A stretch of DNA of 25,165 nt from CAZFHZ01 sp964519015 (GTDB taxonomy: Bacteria > Blakebacterota > Blakebacteria > Blakebacterales > CAYUVJ01), in assembly GCA_964519015.1 (NCBI GenBank), contig CAZFHZ010000042.1, positions 1 through 25,165 of the forward strand, given 5' to 3'. The translations under genes were made by a program, and so were the position numbers. How positions within the stretch are numbered: the stretch's first letter is position 1; every line of letters begins with the position of its first letter. Below are positions 1 through 7,704 of this stretch, piece by piece. The notes beneath the pieces were generated by a model, which was not told where the DNA came from, ran no database searches, and saw only the letters and a program-made list of their open reading frames with translations.

Positions 1-642
<642 letters not shown>

Positions 643-727
643 CGATGGACCTCCCCATGCGGTTGCCGGCGGTGGGCGGTCCGGGCCCGTGCCGCCTCGG
701 TCGGTGTCGCTGGCGGGATGTGAGACC

Positions 728-750
728 CCCTGCGGCCGGGGTGCGCAGGG
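728..750 (-). promoter_or_regulatory. Hairpin in the nrdJ 5' leader
   Basis: CCCTGCG (728-734) and CGCAGGG (744-750) form a perfect 7-bp stem with a 9-nt loop inside the predicted nrdJ leader. Its role is unknown. The leader is rather short for a classical cobalamin riboswitch, and I could not place the B12-box elements with confidence. Confidence 0.35.
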
Positions 751-776
751 CTTCCTCCGGTCCAGGTGGGGCGCCT

Positions 777-804
777 ACTATACCACAAGATGTTGGGCGT
801 TCAA
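777..804 (-). promoter_or_regulatory. sigma70-type promoter for nrdJ
   Basis: Read on the minus strand, a -35 box TTGAAC (804-799) and a -10 box TATAGT (782-777) are separated by 16 bp. Transcription would start near 770. The site overlaps a plus-strand promoter at 793-821, so divergent transcription from this gap may be mutually exclusive. Confidence 0.6.
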
Positions 805-821
805 GCTGAAAAACGTACTAT
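793..821 (+). promoter_or_regulatory. sigma70-type promoter for the histidine-kinase-like gene
   Basis: TTGGGC (793-798), a 17-bp spacer, then TACTAT (816-821). The predicted start near 828 lies downstream of the GTG at 766, which argues that this GTG is not a start codon and favours ATG 928. The box match is moderate (4/6 at -10). Confidence 0.45.
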
Positions 822-927
822 AAGTAGGAATCATGAGTCCGATATCCCCTCCACTCCCGGGCCGGCGTCGGCCCCTTGCCGGCGCAGCCGGGGCCCGCCG
901 GGTCCGGATCGGTCGGATGCGCCCCTT

Positions 928-2121
928 ATGCTGATGTCCATGCCGCCTTCCCGACCGGACCGCGACCTGCTAGAGGATCCCGCACCGGGCGCCGGCCCGA
1001 CCGACCCGTCGGCGCTCGTCTCCAGTCTGCTGGCCACCCTGCGCCGTGAGGCGGGCGCCCTGGCGGCCGCCCTCTGGGTGGAGCGGGAAGGGGGACTCTG
1101 CCTGGTCGTGGTCGACCCGCCCGGGCTGCCGCTGGCCGAGGTGGTCCCCCACCCCGGGAGCGAGGCGGCTGAGGCGATCGAGGCGGGCGCTTTGCGCCTG
1201 GTGACGGTCGCCACGCCCTCCGAGGACCCCCCCCTGCTGCAGGAGCGGATCGGAGCCGCCCGGGTGGCGGTCCTGCCGCTGACCGCCGAGCCGGAAGGAC
1301 CACCGGGAGCGGTCTGTCTCTACCTGGGCGGGGGAACGCCTCCGGATGCCGACCGCCTCTTCGCCTGGGGACGCTGGGCGAGTCTGCTGGCCGGGCTCCT
1401 TCCCGAACTCTCCGCTACACACTCCCCGGAGCGGACACCGGGACGGGCGCTCCCGGAGATGCCTGGACTGGAGGAGCTGGCCGGTGCCCTGGCCCGGCGC
1501 GTCTCCGAGCGGCTGGCCGGGGTCCGCCCCGCCCTCCACCAGGCCGGGCGGTTGACGGCCGAGGAGGCACCCGCCCGCCGCTTCCTGCGCTACGCGCTGG
1601 AAGGTCTCGATCGCACCGACCTCCTGCTGGAACGGCTCCAGGTCTTCGCCGGCAGCCGGGAACTCCGCATCTGGATCCATGATCCCCGCACCGTGGCCGC
1701 CGAGGTGGTGCGCGGCCTGGAGACCGAGCGTCCCCCCCAGGTCCGTCTGAGTGCCCGGCTGGCTGCCGAACTGCCCCGCCCGGCCGGCGACCGGGAACTG
1801 ATCGTGCGGGCGGTCGGCGAGCTGGTCCGAAACGCGCTGGAGGCCGCCCCCGGCGGGACCGAGGTGGTGCTGGAGGTGGCCTCCGAGGAGGAAGGGATCC
1901 GCTACGAAGTACGGGATGAGGGGGCGGGGATGGACCCGGGGGTGCTGCGACGGGCACTCGAGCCCTTCTTCACCACCCGGCGTCCCGACACCCACCTCGG
2001 ACTCGGGCTGGCCTTCGTGCAGGGGGTGGCCCGCCGCCACGGAGGCTGGCTGACCCTCTCGAGCACCGTTGGGGCCGGCACGGTCGTCCGGCTCTGGCTC
2101 CCGCTGCAGCCCGGCGACTGA
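928..2121 (+). CDS. GAF domain / HATPase sensor-histidine-kinase-like protein
   Basis: About 397 aa, probably a cytoplasmic sensor kinase because no membrane segment is visible. Residues about 28-160 resemble a GAF domain. The C-terminal third (about 285-395) is a HATPase_c ATP-binding domain with an N-box (ELVRNALEA), a G1 box (DEGAGM), an F-box (PFFTT) and a G2 box (GLGLAFV). The region where the phosphoacceptor H-box should lie reads GALARRVSERLAG, with arginine where the histidine is expected. The protein may therefore not autophosphorylate in the usual way, or it may use another residue. The frame stays open upstream to a GTG at 766, but the promoter at 793-821 favours ATG 928 (alternatives 934 and 940); no good ribosome binding site is visible. 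It converges on the receiver-domain gene at 2147-2530, 25 bp away, which is a plausible partner. Confidence 0.8.
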   Translation: MLMSMPPSRPDRDLLEDPAPGAGPTDPSALVSSLLATLRREAGALAAALWVEREGGLCLVVVDPPGLPLAEVVPHPGSEAAEAIEAGALRLVTVATPSEDPPLLQERIGAARVAVLPLTAEPEGPPGAVCLYLGGGTPPDADRLFAWGRWASLLAGLLPELSATHSPERTPGRALPEMPGLEELAGALARRVSERLAGVRPALHQAGRLTAEEAPARRFLRYALEGLDRTDLLLERLQVFAGSRELRIWIHDPRTVAAEVVRGLETERPPQVRLSARLAAELPRPAGDRELIVRAVGELVRNALEAAPGGTEVVLEVASEEEGIRYEVRDEGAGMDPGVLRRALEPFFTTRRPDTHLGLGLAFVQGVARRHGGWLTLSSTVGAGTVVRLWLPLQPGD

Positions 2122-2146
2122 AGCGTACCGTTCGCTCCGACCGACC

Positions 2147-2530
2147 TTAGGTTGCCGGTCCCCCCAGCAGCTCCCGCACGACCTTGAGGACCGGCCCCAG
2201 GTCTTCCCCCTTGTCGATATGGGCGGCGGCCGCCCACGACCAGAAGAGGTCGCGGTAGCCGGTCGAACGGGACCAGATCACGATCGGCACCGTGGGATGG
2301 TCGAGATAGAGCTGGGCGAGCAGCTTCAGCCCGTCCGGCTGTGTTTCCTTCCCGGGAGGGGGGGGAGTCATGAGGTCGAGGATCACCAGGTCGGGGACCT
2401 GTTTGCGTATGAAGGCATAGGCGGAGACGGGGTCGAGGATCGCTTCTGCATCATAACCCTGTTCATGCAGCGCCTGCGTCAGGGACCCGGCCGGGTCCGG
2501 CTCGCCGTCCACTACCAGAATCAGGGCCAT
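2147..2530 (-). CDS. Stand-alone response-regulator receiver domain
   Basis: 127 aa, a single CheY-like receiver with no output domain. Phosphoacceptor Asp52 (VILDLM), Ser87 (VIWSRS) and Lys107 (HIDKGEDL) are in place. The usual acidic pair near residue 8 reads DGE rather than DDE, so one of the adjacent metal-binding acids is shifted. The segment after Asp52 carries a proline-rich insertion (residues 55-65). It is the last gene of the minus-strand cytochrome set, 40 bp after ccmF, with GTGGGGAA upstream of ATG 2530. It may be a partner of the converging kinase-like protein, and it could signal by protein-protein contact. The fold call is strong; the role is not known. Confidence 0.85.
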   Translation of the reverse strand: MALILVVDGEPDPAGSLTQALHEQGYDAEAILDPVSAYAFIRKQVPDLVILDLMTPPPPGKETQPDGLKLLAQLYLDHPTVPIVIWSRSTGYRDLFWSWAAAAHIDKGEDLGPVLKVVRELLGGPAT

Positions 2531-2544
2531 GGCATGTTCCCCAC

Positions 2545-2571
2545 GTGTCCCGAGTCAGGAATTCGGGACAC
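2545..2571 (-). terminator. Hairpin between ccmF and the receiver gene
   Basis: GTGTCCCGA (2545-2553) and TCGGGACAC (2563-2571) form a perfect 9-bp stem with a 9-nt loop. It touches the ccmF stop codon and lies just before the receiver gene's ribosome binding site. No T-tract follows, so it may be an attenuator or an mRNA processing or stability element rather than a full terminator. Confidence 0.5.
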
Positions 2572-4832
2572 TAAGGCGTTTGGAGCAGTTTCGCCCTCCG
2601 CCAGATGGAGATGGCGCCTCCCAGAAGGGCAAGCAGCACCCCGATCCAGAGGAGGCTCATGAGCGGCTTCTCACTGATCTCCACGGTCAGCAGTCCACCG
2701 ATCGCGCGACCGTCGACCAGGCTGGCGGAGTCGGTCACCAGCAGGCTGACCGTCCCGGCGTCGGCGTTGATCCCCTGCAGCCGGATCATCGCACCGGGCG
2801 TGCCGGGGAGGGGCAGCATCCCGGCGTGCCCGTCGCCACCGGGGGTCAGACGCGGCACGATCGTCTCCTCTCCCCCGGCCCAGCGGACCGTGACCCGGGC
2901 TCCGACCCCGCCGACCGTAGTCATGCCGCTGCCGCCGGCCCCGTGGCCGCCCATGTCGTAGTTATCGAAGGTCAGGGTCGTCCCGTCGAACTCCTGGCTC
3001 TCCCCCTTGCCGAGAGTAACCATCCGCCCCATCCCCGACATCGCCTGGGCGGGGGGGAGGTACTCGGCCGGGGCGACGTAGAGGTCCCCGCCGGGACGGC
3101 GCAGGATGTAGGGCTCGGCGCGGGTCATCATCTGACCCGAACCCCACATCTGGTAAAGCCGGGGACGGAGGATCCGCTTGGTCTGCTGCCCGATCCGGGC
3201 GATCTCGATGAGCCAGGCCTGCTTCCCGTCCGGTTCCGGTTCGGTCTGCAGGAAGGTCAGGGTGTAGCCCATCGCCTCCACCGGCGTGCGGTAAGGCAGG
3301 TCCACCTTCTGCTTCCGGCTGGTGGTGGCCGCCACGATGGCCACCAGCATCAGGGCCACCCCGATGTGGGTCAGGTAGGCGCCGGCCACCCGCCACCCGC
3401 CCTGGGTGAGCGAACGTTCGAAGACCACCAGGTTGGCGACCAGGGCGAAGACGCTCCCCCCCGCGAAGAGGGTGAAGAGGGGATCGCGGATCCCGCCCAG
3501 CCAGGCCAGCACCATCCCGGCCAGGCCGGCCGCGGCGGCCGAGAAGACGGCGGCCCGGCTGACGTTGACCGAACCCTTCCAGCGCAGCAGCACGCTCAGC
3601 CCGATTCCCACTGAGAGGAGCACTCCCAGCGGCAGGGTCGCCCGGCCGTAGTAGGAGACGTCGATGGCCGCCCCCCCCATGCCGAGCAGGCGGGTGATGA
3701 TCGGTGCCGAAGTGCCCAGGCCGACCAGCAGGGTGGCCAGGCTCAGCACCGAGATGCCGAGGATGATGAGTACTTCGCGGCTCCAGACCGGTTCTTCGAC
3801 CCCGTCCCCCGGCTGGAAGGTGCGGGCCGCCCGCAGCAGCGCGAAGGCGCTGTAGCCCAGGGTGCCGGCCATCCAGATCCCGACCCCCCACAAGCCCACG
3901 TTGTCCTGCCCGAAGGTATGCACACTGGCTCCCTCGAGCACCCCGCTGCGGGTCAGGAAGGTGGCGTAGATAACCAGGCCGAAGGTGACCACGGCCAGCA
4001 GTACGTTCGTCTTGGCCAGCTTGCGCCGCGAGCGCTGCAACACCAGACCGTGCAGCATGGCGGTGGCGGTCAGCCAGGGGAGCAGGCTGGCGTTCTCGAC
4101 CGGGTCCCATCCCCACCACCCCCCCCAGCCCAGGACCTTGTAGGCCCAGAAGGCTCCCATGATGATGCCGGCCCCCAAGGTGAGCCAGCCGATCAGGGTC
4201 CAGGGGAGGGCCAGCCGGACCCAGTCGTCGTTGGAGGGCCGTTTCAGACCGGCCAGGGCGAAGGCGAAGGGAGCGGCCAGGGCGGCGTAGCCCAGGAAGG
4301 TGGCCGGCGGATGGATGGCCATCCATGGGTCGCGCAGAAGGGGATTGAGGCCCGCCCCGTCGGTCGGGATGCCGTTGGCCATATCGAGCGGGATCAGGGC
4401 GAAGGGACGGCTCGCCCAGGTGAGCAGGACCAGCGCCACCATGGTGGGCAGGTAGACCCGCATGACGGGGGCCTCCCACTCCCCCACCCGGAAAGTGAGC
4501 GCGTAGGCGATGACCGCTCCCATCACCGCCCAGATCAGGAAGCTCCCCTCCTGACCCGCCCAGAAGGCTGAGATGCGGTAAAGGGCGGGCAGGTCGTTGC
4601 TGACGTGAGTGAAGACGTACTCGACCAGGTAGTTGCGGGTCCAGATCAGACGCATGAAGGCGCCTGCGGAGACCAGCAGCGAGAGGCTCCCGATCACCAG
4701 GGCGGCCCGGGCCCTGGGCAGGTGGTCCCTGAGGTCCCGGCCGGAGTAGGCGAGGAAGGCCGCGACGTACGCGGCGGCTCCCACCAACAGCGCCAGATTC
4801 CCCAGGGTGGGTAGGGTGGCGTTCATACTCAC
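2571..4832 (-). CDS. ccmF: Cytochrome c haem lyase CcmF/CcsA family
   Basis: 753 aa polytopic inner-membrane protein that attaches haem to apocytochrome c in the periplasm (system I maturation). Many hydrophobic segments are visible. The WAGQEGS motif is at 90-96, His173 sits in HPPATFLGY, and the tryptophan-rich haem-binding WWD motif spans 235-252 (WGGWWGWDPVEN) and is followed by His260. A further His lies in EGASVHTFGQ near residue 310. A periplasmic domain at about 490-715 precedes a last membrane helix. It is about 100 residues longer than typical CcmF. Start: GTG 4832 has GGAG 4 nt upstream; ATG 4826, two codons later, has the same GGAG at 10 nt, so either is possible. It follows the MtrB-like gene. 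No other ccm gene is in the window, so it is probably a dedicated copy for the cytochromes beside it. Confidence 0.9.
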   Translation of the reverse strand: MSMNATLPTLGNLALLVGAAAYVAAFLAYSGRDLRDHLPRARAALVIGSLSLLVSAGAFMRLIWTRNYLVEYVFTHVSNDLPALYRISAFWAGQEGSFLIWAVMGAVIAYALTFRVGEWEAPVMRVYLPTMVALVLLTWASRPFALIPLDMANGIPTDGAGLNPLLRDPWMAIHPPATFLGYAALAAPFAFALAGLKRPSNDDWVRLALPWTLIGWLTLGAGIIMGAFWAYKVLGWGGWWGWDPVENASLLPWLTATAMLHGLVLQRSRRKLAKTNVLLAVVTFGLVIYATFLTRSGVLEGASVHTFGQDNVGLWGVGIWMAGTLGYSAFALLRAARTFQPGDGVEEPVWSREVLIILGISVLSLATLLVGLGTSAPIITRLLGMGGAAIDVSYYGRATLPLGVLLSVGIGLSVLLRWKGSVNVSRAAVFSAAAAGLAGMVLAWLGGIRDPLFTLFAGGSVFALVANLVVFERSLTQGGWRVAGAYLTHIGVALMLVAIVAATTSRKQKVDLPYRTPVEAMGYTLTFLQTEPEPDGKQAWLIEIARIGQQTKRILRPRLYQMWGSGQMMTRAEPYILRRPGGDLYVAPAEYLPPAQAMSGMGRMVTLGKGESQEFDGTTLTFDNYDMGGHGAGGSGMTTVGGVGARVTVRWAGGEETIVPRLTPGGDGHAGMLPLPGTPGAMIRLQGINADAGTVSLLVTDSASLVDGRAIGGLLTVEISEKPLMSLLWIGVLLALLGGAISIWRRAKLLQTP

Positions 4833-4854
4833 TGCGCTCCTACAGGTGATGGGA

Positions 4855-4882
4855 GGGCGGCCGCCGGCAGTTGCGGCCGCCC
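4855..4882 (-). terminator. Hairpin between mtrB-like gene and ccmF
   Basis: GGGCGGCCGC (4855-4864) and GCGGCCGCCC (4873-4882) form a perfect 10-bp stem with an 8-nt loop, in the 60-bp gap after the barrel gene's stop and before ccmF. There is no T-tract. It could reduce read-through into ccmF. Confidence 0.5.
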
Positions 4883-4892
4883 TTCGTTGCGG

Positions 4893-6743
4893 TCAGAACC
4901 CCCGGCGGATACCGAAGGTGAAGAGGTTCGCGTCGTAGTCGTCGAGGTTGTCGGCGACCTGGTTCAGCGAGTACATGCGGAAGTCCACCAGTAGCGTGAA
5001 GCCACCGAGGTCCTTGGCTACCCCGACCCGCCGCATGAAGCGGTAGAGAGGCCATTGCCCCGTCGCGCGGTACCAGCTCCCGTCCGCTTCCAGCCGCAGC
5101 CCCGTCATCAACTCGTAGCTGGCGGAGCCGATCACCGCGTGGTCGACGTCATGGTAGTCGAAGACCGGCGGCGAAGGGGGCACCGTCTCGCTGATCGGGA
5201 TCGACATCTCCAGCCGGCCGCGCGAGTAGCTGATCCCGCCCTTCAGATGTTCCAGGAAGGGGGGAGCTTCCAGGTTCAGCCCGATGGTGGTGGTCCGCAC
5301 GTCCGAGACCACGGTGTTGAAGTAGTAGGAGGCATCGGCACTGTCGTGGCTGTAGTAGCGCATCGCCCGGCCCGCCTTGTAGCCGAGCGAGGCGGTCAGC
5401 CACTCCACCGGGTGCAGGTTGAGCACCCCGCGGTGGATGTTCCGGTCGGTCGGGGCCAACCGTGTGTAGGGATCCTCGATGTCGGCCACTTCGAAGGAGT
5501 AGCGCAGGGTGAAGTACTTCTGGCGGGTGTAGGAGAACCCGCCCACCCAGTCGGCCGTCACCGTCTCGACCTCGCCGATCGTACCGGGTGCGGTCTCCTC
5601 GAAGACGCGGGTCACCGCCGCGCCCCCCAGGTCGAAGGCCACCCCGCGCATCGGCCGCCAGTTCAACCGGCCGAGGTAGCGGGAGGTCGAGAGGGTGGTG
5701 CCTACCTCCGTCGTGCTGTCCCAGGTACCGGTGACCTCGAAGTCGGTCTGCCGCAGCGAGAGGTCGGCGCTCAGCCCGAGCGGCAGTGGTACGCCCAGAC
5801 CGGCATCCAGGACCGTGAAGGTCCGATCGAGGCTGCCGCTGCGGGCGGATGAAGTGGACACCGGGTTCCCGCTGTAATTGAGGCCGTCCTCCAGCTCGGT
5901 CAGGGTCTTGTCCACCGTGCCCGCCGACGAGGAGTAGCCCAGGCGCAGGTTCACCGGTCCCAGGGGGGCGGCGATGTTGGCCTTGAGGACCGGCAGACTC
6001 CCCTCGTCGTGGATGAAGTGTTCGTAGGCGTCCAGGCTGCTCGGGCTCCCGTCCAGTCCATCACTGGAGCCGTCCAGGAAGGTGCCGTACCGGTTGTCGA
6101 GCGAGTAGAGCGAGTAGGAGAGGTCGAGGGCCGCGAAGGCCACCGGGAGCGAGGTCCCTACGGTCAAGACCGTGGAGTTCTCATCCACCGGGCTGAGCGC
6201 GGCGTACCGCTCCCGCTCGATGTTCCAGACCGCGTTCTCGGTCCCCTGCCGGCGGTAGCCGTCGTAGCGCACATAAAGGGGGACCGGACCCAGGTCGAGG
6301 TCGAGCTGGGCCCAGCGGTTGCGCCGGGTCAGGGCCACCGGGATCCCGGCCAGACCGTACTCCTCCACCTGGGAACCGGTGGTGTGGTAGTACTGCGCGT
6401 TGGTCCCGCCGAAGCGGACCCGGAAGGCGTTCCCCTTCAGCCAGCCGTTCAGACTGGAATAGGGGTCCGACCCCCATCCGGCCGCCTCCAGGCCGAAACG
6501 CTGCCCGGCCAGGTTTCCTTCCAGCGACAGCCCCATCAGCCGCAGGCCCTGCTGGAAGTTGACGTCCTCCTGGTACTTCGCCTCGTGGTTGGACCCTCCG
6601 GAGAGGGAGAGGGTCCGGGCGCCCAGTTCCAGATTCCCGGTCCAGCCGGCCGGCAGCTGGGCCTGCGTGCTCCCGGGGAGGGAGAGCAGGACCGCCAGCA
6701 GCAGTCCGGGGAGCGGGGCCGCGTATCGTATCCGGTCGCGCAT
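4893..6743 (-). CDS. MtrB/PioB-type outer-membrane beta-barrel of a porin-cytochrome complex
   Basis: 616 aa. An N-terminal signal peptide (LLLAVLLSLPGSTQAQ, ending near residue 28) is followed by alternating hydrophobic/aromatic strands through the whole length. The chain ends in Phe (FGIRRGF), as outer-membrane barrels commonly do. By position, directly after a decahaem MtrA/DmsE-like gene with a 17-bp gap, it is the likely porin that sheaths that cytochrome across the outer membrane and lets electrons cross. ATG 6743 has GGGGAGGAG about 9 nt upstream and a signal peptide right after it; the frame stays open further upstream but that part is antisense noise. No CxxC pair is seen at the mature N-terminus, unlike Shewanella MtrB. 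The beta-barrel call is strong; the MtrB family call rests on length, architecture and context. Confidence 0.78.
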   Translation of the reverse strand: MRDRIRYAAPLPGLLLAVLLSLPGSTQAQLPAGWTGNLELGARTLSLSGGSNHEAKYQEDVNFQQGLRLMGLSLEGNLAGQRFGLEAAGWGSDPYSSLNGWLKGNAFRVRFGGTNAQYYHTTGSQVEEYGLAGIPVALTRRNRWAQLDLDLGPVPLYVRYDGYRRQGTENAVWNIERERYAALSPVDENSTVLTVGTSLPVAFAALDLSYSLYSLDNRYGTFLDGSSDGLDGSPSSLDAYEHFIHDEGSLPVLKANIAAPLGPVNLRLGYSSSAGTVDKTLTELEDGLNYSGNPVSTSSARSGSLDRTFTVLDAGLGVPLPLGLSADLSLRQTDFEVTGTWDSTTEVGTTLSTSRYLGRLNWRPMRGVAFDLGGAAVTRVFEETAPGTIGEVETVTADWVGGFSYTRQKYFTLRYSFEVADIEDPYTRLAPTDRNIHRGVLNLHPVEWLTASLGYKAGRAMRYYSHDSADASYYFNTVVSDVRTTTIGLNLEAPPFLEHLKGGISYSRGRLEMSIPISETVPPSPPVFDYHDVDHAVIGSASYELMTGLRLEADGSWYRATGQWPLYRFMRRVGVAKDLGGFTLLVDFRMYSLNQVADNLDDYDANLFTFGIRRGF

Positions 6744-6760
6744 GGCCGTTCTCCTCCCCC

Positions 6761-7699
6761 TCATCGCCGGAAAAAGAGGCGATGGGTGTCGCTGCCGTGA
6801 ATCGCCGCGTGGCAGTTCGTGCAGACCCGGTACCGGTCGTTGGACACATCGTGGAAGGTCGGCACATCGATGTGACAGGAGATGCACAACTCCCGCACCT
6901 GCTCGGTCTTGAGCATGAAGCGGTTGGCGCCGCCGTGCGGCTGGTGGCAGGCCACGCATCCCTCGACCGTCCCGGCCGGATGCTGGTAGACGAAGGGACC
7001 GCGCATGGCGAAGTGGCAGGTGGTGCACAACTCACCCTGCGACATCGGCCGGGCGAGCATCGCCGGTTCCGGGCTCCCATGGGGGTTGTGGCAGCTCTCG
7101 CAGTTCACCACCCCCTGGTTGAGCCGGTGCCGGTCGGCGGCCGCGAACTGCCCCTTCACTGCCGGGTGACAACCGTAGCAGAGGTCGGGGGTCGGCGCCT
7201 TGACCAGCCCGTCGGCCACCGGGTTGGCGTGGACCTGGTGACAGCTCGTGCAGGCGGTACCGGCCGCGGCGTGCTGGGAGACGGCCGCCATGGCATGTCC
7301 GGCCGTACCGGCATGACAGGCCTGGCAGGCGGCATCGACCGTGGCGGGGTCCTGGAAGTCCTGGACCACCTGGTCGGGGTCCCCCCCCGCGTTGGCATGT
7401 TCGTCACCCGGTCCATGGCAGGCCTCGCAGGTGATGTCCCCGCTGGCATGCCCCAGCCGGACCGTGGCCCCGTGGTGGGGGTTGGCCGCGAAGGCTTCGG
7501 TCATGTCCTCATGGCACATCAGACAGGTCTCGCTGCCCATGTAGCGGCCCTCGGTCCCGGGCGCCGGCTTCCAGGGGAGCGTGCCCTGCTGGACGGCCCC
7601 CGAGGTGGCCGGCCGGAACCCCAGCAGGAGCAGGATCAGGCCGAGGAGGGTGGCCGTCGCGACCGATCCGATACGCCTGGTTCGTCTCATCTCTCTCAT
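6761..7699 (-). CDS. Decahaem c-type cytochrome, MtrA/DmsE family
   Basis: 312 aa periplasmic electron carrier with exactly ten CXXCH haem-binding motifs (CLMCH, CEACH, CQACH, CTSCH, CYGCH, CESCH, CTTCH, CVACH, CISCH, CTNCH) spread evenly after a signal sequence (hydrophobic core about residues 10-30). Size, haem count and spacing match the MtrA/PioA/DmsE family, which passes electrons from periplasm to cell surface inside an MtrB-type barrel; that barrel is the next gene. ATG 7699 is chosen. A TTG at 7708 in the same frame overlaps the stop of the upstream nine-haem gene (TTGA), so translation is probably coupled. No strong ribosome binding site is visible. Covalent haem attachment would need the Ccm system, of which CcmF is encoded two genes downstream. 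Confidence 0.92.
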   Translation of the reverse strand: MREMRRTRRIGSVATATLLGLILLLLGFRPATSGAVQQGTLPWKPAPGTEGRYMGSETCLMCHEDMTEAFAANPHHGATVRLGHASGDITCEACHGPGDEHANAGGDPDQVVQDFQDPATVDAACQACHAGTAGHAMAAVSQHAAAGTACTSCHQVHANPVADGLVKAPTPDLCYGCHPAVKGQFAAADRHRLNQGVVNCESCHNPHGSPEPAMLARPMSQGELCTTCHFAMRGPFVYQHPAGTVEGCVACHQPHGGANRFMLKTEQVRELCISCHIDVPTFHDVSNDRYRVCTNCHAAIHGSDTHRLFFRR

Positions 7700-7704
7700 G
7701 GCGA

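Noticed and set aside
643..770. A cobalamin riboswitch in the nrdJ leader
   Set aside because: It would make sense for a B12-dependent enzyme, and fragments such as GGAAGCC and CCCGCCA occur, but the full B12-box and the expected architecture could not be placed. A covariance-model scan would decide.
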